Positions 59,779 through 64,000 of a stretch of DNA of 64,000 nt are shown one piece after another. Under the pieces are notes generated by a model, which searched no databases, was not told the origin of the DNA, and saw nothing but the letters and a program-made list of their open reading frames with translations. The first letter of the stretch is position 1. Every line of letters begins with the position of its first letter. Made by a program: the position numbers and the translations under genes. Origin of the DNA: Streptomyces sp. NBC_00162 (lineage in GTDB: Bacteria > Actinomycetota > Actinomycetes > Streptomycetales > Streptomycetaceae); the NCBI RefSeq assembly GCF_024611995.1, contig NZ_CP102509.1, positions 4,092,001-4,156,000 of the forward strand, read 5' to 3'.

Positions 59779-61479
59779 TCAGCCCGCCCGGCGGTGTGCC
59801 TTGGAGCGGGACCTTTTCTCGATGTACATCCGCTGGTCGGCGGAGCGCAGCACCTCGTCCGCCGACATGCCGCAGCTGGCCCAGCCGATGCCGAAACTGG
59901 CCCCGACACGGACGGCACGGCCGTCGACCCGGATCGGCGGGATGATCGCGTTGCGCAGCCGGACGGCGAGATCGGCGGCGTCGGCGGCGCCCAGTCCGTC
60001 GGCGAGGACGACGAACTCGTCACCACCCAGCCGAGCGACGGTGTCACCGTCCCTGACGCCGGTCGTCAACCGCCGGGCCACCTCGATCAGGACCGCGTCA
60101 CCCGTGTGGTGTCCGAACCGGTCGTTGATCGACTTGAAGCCGTCGAGGTCGCAGAAGAGCACCGCGAGCCCCTTCGTCCCGTCGTCGACGTCCGTCGCGG
60201 GCGCCACCGTGTGCACGTGGTGGTCGTACGGGCCGTCCGCCTGGGCGGGCAGGGTCCCGGGGTACTCGAAGGGCTCGGGCCCGGGCCCGGAGAACACGTG
60301 GGAGGCGTCGGGCTGAAAGCCGTGCTCGGCGGCACCACCCGCCTCGGGCCGCGTCTCGTACGCCGCGTCCAGGGCCTCGACGGCGGTGGCCCGTACGGAC
60401 TGGGGTCTGCGGCACAGCCGCGCGCCGAGCCGGGCCCGCAGCTCGGCGCTGTTGGGCAGCCCGGTCAGCGAGTCGTGGCTGGCCCGGTGGGCGAGCTGGA
60501 GCTCGTGGCGCTTGCGCTCCTCGATGTCCTCGACGTGCGTGAGCAGGAACCGCGGCCCGTCGGCGGCGTCGGCGACCACGGAATTGCGCAGCGAGACCCA
60601 TACGTACGTGCCGTCGCGCCGGCCCAGGCGCAGCTCGGCGCGCCCGCCCTCGGCAGAGGTCCGCAGCAGGGTCCCGATGTCCTCGGGGTGGACCAGGTCG
60701 GAGAAGGAGTAGCGGCGCAGGACGGAGGCCGGGCGGCCCAGCAGCCGGCACAGCGCGTCGTTGGTCCGCAGCAGCCGGCCGTGCTGGTCGCCGCCCATCT
60801 CGGCGATGGCCATGCCGCTGGGCGCGTACTCGAAGGCCTGCCGGAAGGACTCCTCGCTGGCGCGCAGTGCCTGCTGCTCGCGCTCGAGGCGGACCAGGGC
60901 CCGCTGCATGTTCGCGCGGAGTCTGGCATTGCTGATCGCAATCGCCGCCTGGAAGGCGTACATCTGGAGCGCCTCGCGGCCCCAGGCGCCGGGCCTGCGG
61001 CCATTGCGCGGTCTGTCCACCGAAATGACACCCAGAAGTTCCCCGCCGGACGCATACATGGGGGCGTAGAGCCGGTCCTCGGGGTGCCACTCGTCCTCGA
61101 ACCGCGGTTCGGGGCCGTCCGTGTGCCACTGGGGGACGTCGTCCTCCATGAGGACCCAGCCCTCGGTGTGCGGGATGAAGCGGAGCCCGTCCCAGTTCTC
61201 ACCCATCGTCAGACGGCGTTCCCAGGAGGCGCGGGAGCCGACGCGGCCGGTGATGAGGGCCTCCGCGGCGGGGTCGCCGGCGAAGGCGGCGACGACGAGA
61301 TCACCGTCCGGGCGTACGAGATTGACACAGGCGAGTTCGTAGCCGAGGCCCACGACGATGCCGTCCACGACGGTCTGCAGAGTGTCCGCCAGGCTCCGGG
61401 CCGTATTGAGCTCGGCCACCACCCGGTGCAGCTGCCGCAGGGTCGCAAGACGGACGTACGGCTCCGACTCGGTCTCCAT
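59779..61479 (-). CDS. cdgB: GAF-PAS-GGDEF diguanylate cyclase, CdgB-like
   Basis: A 566-residue cyclase making c-di-GMP. A GAF domain (about 15-170), a coiled linker, a PAS domain with PAC (about 190-310) and a GGDEF domain (about 320-550) are present. The active site LGGDEFVVLA is intact and RDGD, five residues before it, is an inhibitory I-site. A low-complexity insert of about 70 residues splits the GGDEF domain after GLPNSAELRARLGARL. The architecture matches S. coelicolor CdgB, a developmental regulator. ATG 61479 has GGGGAGAG upstream. Confidence 0.93.
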   Translation of the reverse strand: METESEPYVRLATLRQLHRVVAELNTARSLADTLQTVVDGIVVGLGYELACVNLVRPDGDLVVAAFAGDPAAEALITGRVGSRASWERRLTMGENWDGLRFIPHTEGWVLMEDDVPQWHTDGPEPRFEDEWHPEDRLYAPMYASGGELLGVISVDRPRNGRRPGAWGREALQMYAFQAAIAISNARLRANMQRALVRLEREQQALRASEESFRQAFEYAPSGMAIAEMGGDQHGRLLRTNDALCRLLGRPASVLRRYSFSDLVHPEDIGTLLRTSAEGGRAELRLGRRDGTYVWVSLRNSVVADAADGPRFLLTHVEDIEERKRHELQLAHRASHDSLTGLPNSAELRARLGARLCRRPQSVRATAVEALDAAYETRPEAGGAAEHGFQPDASHVFSGPGPEPFEYPGTLPAQADGPYDHHVHTVAPATDVDDGTKGLAVLFCDLDGFKSINDRFGHHTGDAVLIEVARRLTTGVRDGDTVARLGGDEFVVLADGLGAADAADLAVRLRNAIIPPIRVDGRAVRVGASFGIGWASCGMSADEVLRSADQRMYIEKRSRSKAHRRAG

Positions 61480-61605
61480 TGCTCGCTCTCCCCGAGACCT
61501 CGACAGCAACTCCAGGTTTGTCATCGGCGTTTCGTTGCGGTGTCCCGTCCACTGAATCACAGTGAGCTGTGCGGCAGGTACACAGGGTCAACAAATCTTG
61601 CTCTC

Positions 61606-61621
61606 TGTGACTTAAGTCACA
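61606..61621. promoter_or_regulatory. Perfect Crp-type palindrome
   Basis: TGTGACTTAAGTCACA fits the Crp consensus TGTGA-N6-TCACA exactly and also the Streptomyces form GTG-N6-GNCAC. It lies 127 bp before cdgB and 160 bp before the divergent flavin reductase gene. Confidence 0.75.
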
Positions 61622-61780
61622 TGAGATGAAAAAGAGTGCCCAACGGGCGGGTGAAGACTGGGAGCGCTCCCCCTCATTCCCGGGAGCAAACGATACGCCC
61701 GGGTCCTAGGACAAGGGGCGGGGCGCGAGTCGGACCAGGGCCCGATGTGCGTACGGGGAGGCGGGATTAGCGTTCCCGTC

Positions 61781-62350
61781 GTGCTGAAGACGACCCCCGT
61801 AACCACCGTGCCCCATGCCAGCCCCCATGCTGAGGGAGTGAGCAACGAAGAGTTCCGGGCCGCCATGTCCCGGCTGGCGGCAGGCGTGTGCCTGATCACC
61901 GCGCGCGAGACCCCTCTGGCGGCGGACGGCCCGCGCGGCGAGGACGTCGGCATGACGGCGACCGCTTTCCTGTCCGTGTCCCTGGATCCGCCCCTGGTGC
62001 TGGTGAGCGTGCGCGAGGGCTCGCGGATGGACGACCTGCTGGCGGAGCAGCCGCTGTGGGCGGTCTCGCTCCTCGCCGACCACCAGCTCCAGATCGCCGG
62101 CCGGTTCGCCATGAAGGGCCGGATCAGCGACCGGCTGCTCTTCGCCGACCTCCCCTGCACGCGCGGCGAGGCCTCCGGCGCCCCGCTGCTGAGCGGCGCC
62201 CTGGCCACCCTCGAATGCCGTACGGAGAACCGCGTCGAGGCGGGCGACCACACGCTGGTGATCGGCCGCGTCCTGACCGCCGCCCTGCCCTCCCCCGACG
62301 GGCAGCCGCTGACGTACTTCCGGGGCCGCTACCGCCACCTGGGCCAGTAG
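61781..62350 (+). CDS. Flavin reductase family protein
   Basis: A 189-residue FMN-binding split-barrel protein. FRAAMSRLAAGVCLITAR (about 25-42), MTATAFLSVSLDPPLVLVSV (about 57-76) and the C-terminal YFRGRYRHL are typical of flavin reductases that supply FMNH2 to monooxygenases. A -10 TAGCGT (61768-61773) lies 7 bp before GTG 61781; GTG 61838 is an alternative. No monooxygenase is adjacent. Confidence 0.88.
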   Translation: MLKTTPVTTVPHASPHAEGVSNEEFRAAMSRLAAGVCLITARETPLAADGPRGEDVGMTATAFLSVSLDPPLVLVSVREGSRMDDLLAEQPLWAVSLLADHQLQIAGRFAMKGRISDRLLFADLPCTRGEASGAPLLSGALATLECRTENRVEAGDHTLVIGRVLTAALPSPDGQPLTYFRGRYRHLGQ

Positions 62351-62366
62351 TCCCGGACGGGCGGTG

Positions 62367-62792
62367 CTACCAGTCGCGGCCGGTGCGGCCGCGCTTGGTC
62401 TCGGCGCGCGCCTTCTTCTCGCGCAGCCGCCGCTCGTTGATCCCCCGCGGGATCTTCGTCGCCCGGCGCGGCTTCGGCGGCGGCGCCGTCGCCTCGGCCA
62501 GCAGCGAAGCCAGCCGGACCAGCGCCATCTCCCGGTTGCGGAACTGCGAGCGGTGCTCGGATGCCCGTACGGTCACCACCCCGTCGACCAGGCGGGAGGC
62601 GAGCCGCTCCAGCGCCCGCGCCTTCCACACCTCGGGCAGCGCGTTCGTCGCCGCCACGTCGAAGAGCAGCTCCACGCGGGAGTCCGAGGTGTTCACGTGC
62701 TGGCCGCCCGGTCCGGAGGACCGCGAGAAACGCCAGGCGAGCTCGCCCTCGGGGAGCACGACCGAACCGCGGATGACATAAGGACCAGGCAT
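62367..62792 (-). CDS. arfB: Peptidyl-tRNA hydrolase ArfB (ribosome rescue)
   Basis: A 141-residue release-factor-like protein that frees stalled ribosomes. The catalytic GGQ is in SSGPGGQHVNTSDSRVEL (about 27-30) and the basic tail (KPRRATKIPRGINERRLREK, then KKARAETKRGRTGRDW) enters the empty mRNA channel. Both essential parts are intact. ATG 62792 is the family start. Confidence 0.96.
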   Translation of the reverse strand: MPGPYVIRGSVVLPEGELAWRFSRSSGPGGQHVNTSDSRVELLFDVAATNALPEVWKARALERLASRLVDGVVTVRASEHRSQFRNREMALVRLASLLAEATAPPPKPRRATKIPRGINERRLREKKARAETKRGRTGRDW

Positions 62793-62895
62793 GCCCCCTA
62801 TGATCCGTGCCCGCCCTCGCCACGTCACCCGCATTTCACCCGGGGCCGATTTCACATGGGAACCTGACCGCCCCCTCGTGGCGTTAGAGGGGTGA

Positions 62896-62911
62896 GCGGT
62901 AATTTGACCGC
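62896..62911. promoter_or_regulatory. Inverted repeat upstream of terD
   Basis: GCGGT-AATTTG-ACCGC is a 5-bp inverted repeat overlapping a -35-like TTGACC (62904-62909), 38 bp before the terD start. It may be an operator. Confidence 0.35.
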
Positions 62912-62948
62912 CTGTACGTGCATGTCGGATGAGGAAAGGGACATTCCC

Positions 62949-63524
62949 ATGGCTGTAAGCCTGTCCAAGGGCGGCAACGTCTCGCTCACGAAGGAGGCCC
63001 CCGGCCTCGCTGCCGTCACGGTCGGCCTCGGCTGGGACGTCCGTACGACCACCGGTGTCGACTTCGACCTCGACGCCTCGGCCATCGCGGTCAACCCGAC
63101 CGGCAAGGTCGTCTCGGACGGCCACTTCGTCTTCTTCAACAACAAGTCCACCCCGGACCAGACCATCGTCCACACCGGTGACAACCGCACCGGCGAGGGC
63201 GCGGGCGACGACGAGGCCATCAACGTCAACCTCGCCGGTCTCCCCGCCGACGTGGACAAGATCGTCTTCCCGGTCTCCATCTACGACGCCGAGGCCCGCA
63301 GCCAGAACTTCGGCCAGGTCCGCAACGCGTACATCCGCGTCGTGAACCAGGCCGGCGGCGCCGAGATCGCCCGCTACGACCTCTCCGAGGACGCGGCGAC
63401 CGAGACCGCCATGGTCTTCGGCGAGCTGTACCGCAACGGTGCCGAGTGGAAGTTCCGCGCGGTCGGCCAGGGCTACGCCTCCGGCCTCACCGGCATCGCC
63501 CAGGACTTCGGCGTCAACGTCTAA
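62949..63524 (+). CDS. TerD family protein
   Basis: A 191-residue protein of the tellurium-resistance family, with two calcium sites. [60 protein letters not shown] (acidic calcium-binding residues) and [20 protein letters not shown] are characteristic. GAGGAAAGGGA precedes ATG 62949. Such genes occur in several copies in streptomycetes and act in development and stress; tellurite resistance itself is not implied. Confidence 0.95.
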   Translation: MAVSLSKGGNVSLTKEAPGLAAVTVGLGWDVRTTTGVDFDLDASAIAVNPTGKVVSDGHFVFFNNKSTPDQTIVHTGDNRTGEGAGDDEAINVNLAGLPADVDKIVFPVSIYDAEARSQNFGQVRNAYIRVVNQAGGAEIARYDLSEDAATETAMVFGELYRNGAEWKFRAVGQGYASGLTGIAQDFGVNV

Positions 63525-63540
63525 GACCGGCGGATTTACG

Positions 63541-63579
63541 GCGAAGCCCCCTCCCGGCCGTCCGGGGAGGGGGCTTCGC
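63541..63579. terminator. Terminator of the terD-like gene
   Basis: Perfect 15-bp arms GCGAAGCCCCCTCCC (63541-63555) and their complement (63565-63579) flank a 9-nt loop. It ends just at the -10 box of the next gene. Confidence 0.9.
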
Positions 63580-63592
63580 TACCGTTCAGCAG

Positions 63593-64000
63593 GTGATCCT
63601 TCAACCGCTCGTCCCCGTGGACGGCGACCTGCCCGGTCCGGTCCTCACCGAGATCGCCGCCCTGTACGCGACGAACCACGCGTTCTTCGAACTCAGCGGC
63701 GACTTCCCCGATCCGGGCCGCATCACGGTCGAACAGGTCGCGGCCGCCCTCGCCGACGAACTCGCCCATGACGGCGCCGAGGTCCTCCTCGCCCGCTCCG
63801 CAGGCCGGCTCGTCGGCATGGCCACCACCCTGGCCCACCACCCTGACCCGGCCTCCGAGGACCCGGACCCGTGGATCGGGCTGCTGCTCATCGACGCCAC
63901 CGCGCACCGCGAGGGATACGGCCGCGCCGTGGCCACCCTGGTCGAGGACCACTTCCGGGCCGCGGGACGGGCGGGCGTACGCCTGGCCGTACTGGCGAAC
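63593..64000 (+). CDS. GNAT acetyltransferase (truncated by window end)
   Basis: The frame from GTG 63593 stays open to the window edge, 136 codons. LIDATAHREGYGRAVATLVE is the acetyl-CoA-binding region of GNAT proteins. An N-terminal part with FFELSGDFPDPGRITVEQVA precedes it. A -10 TACCGT (63580-63585) lies 7 bp before the GTG, the leaderless pattern. The acceptor is unknown. Confidence 0.8.
   Translation, partial: MILQPLVPVDGDLPGPVLTEIAALYATNHAFFELSGDFPDPGRITVEQVAAALADELAHDGAEVLLARSAGRLVGMATTLAHHPDPASEDPDPWIGLLLIDATAHREGYGRAVATLVEDHFRAAGRAGVRLAVLAN

Noticed and set aside
61607..61620. BldD box upstream of cdgB
   Set aside because: The half-sites TGAC and GTCA are 4 bp apart; the BldD consensus that I know (TNACNCWGNGTNA) needs 5 and a different centre. 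The Crp reading fits exactly.

Overview
The window is about 64 kb of very GC-rich DNA with almost exclusively G/C third codon positions, many GTG starts and many leaderless -10 boxes. Gene content points to Streptomyces: DUF397/DUF5753 regulators, a CdgB-type diguanylate cyclase, a TerD protein, a HelR-type RNA polymerase recycler, DasR-type operators and futalosine-pathway menaquinone genes. As far as I can recall, the order from cold-shock gene and mqnB/mqnD through groEL2, thrC, otsA/otsB, nagK/nagA and cdgB to terD follows the chromosomal core of S. coelicolor. Most of the window therefore looks like ordinary chromosome with small accessory insertions.

Layout. 1-8.8 kb: transporters (NCS2 permease, a MarR-regulated MFS pump), ThpR, dimethylargininase, an aldo/keto reductase behind a MerR-type promoter, and two envelope or secreted proteins. 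8.9-19.7 kb: flotillin with an OB-fold partner, DUF3027, an MFS protein, a DUF2771 lipoprotein, mqnB-mqnD, a cold-shock protein, a HAD phosphatase, and an ECF sigma factor with a membrane partner. 19.8-28.4 kb: an XPB-related WYL-type protein, DUF4291, a decayed acetyltransferase, XPB helicase, a shortened GT87 transferase and HelR. 28.5-36.1 kb: cutC with a DasR-like site, HD hydrolase, MFS pump, and an N-acetylmuramic acid cassette (RpiR regulator, MurQ etherase, PTS EIIBC permease). 36.1-45.7 kb: accessory stretch with a lower-GC membrane protein, an XRE/DUF397 pair, a subtilase opposite a stand-alone I9 inhibitor, a Ser/Thr kinase, a GH16 enzyme, an extra trpF, and a toxin-antitoxin locus whose toxin is broken. 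45.8-50.1 kb: groEL with CIRCE, a cold-shock gene, a MoaD/ThiS carrier, and thrC behind a SAM-I riboswitch. 50.3-53.7 kb: compatible-solute genes gpgS, otsA and otsB. 54-58.7 kb: aminosugar uptake and catabolism (sugar-binding lipoprotein, nagK, nagA, PfkB kinase) with two DasR-like sites. 58.7-64 kb: carbohydrate-binding membrane protein, cdgB with a Crp-type palindrome, flavin reductase, ArfB, TerD and a truncated GNAT gene.

Cross-cutting signals. (1) A compound palindromic intergenic repeat occurs four times. A separate 30-bp palindrome occurs three times: twice in frame inside genes and once nested inside a copy of the larger repeat, which suggests it is mobile. (2) Amino-sugar genes are tied together by DasR-like operators and the MurNAc cassette. 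(3) At least eleven genes have a TANNNT-like -10 box 6-8 nt before the start codon and are probably leaderless. (4) Two genes are clearly broken by internal deletions and a third looks shortened the same way. I saw no CRISPR array, tRNA, rRNA, prophage or IS transposase. I do not see a clearly undescribed multi-gene system; the nested palindromes are the best candidate for something worth new work.
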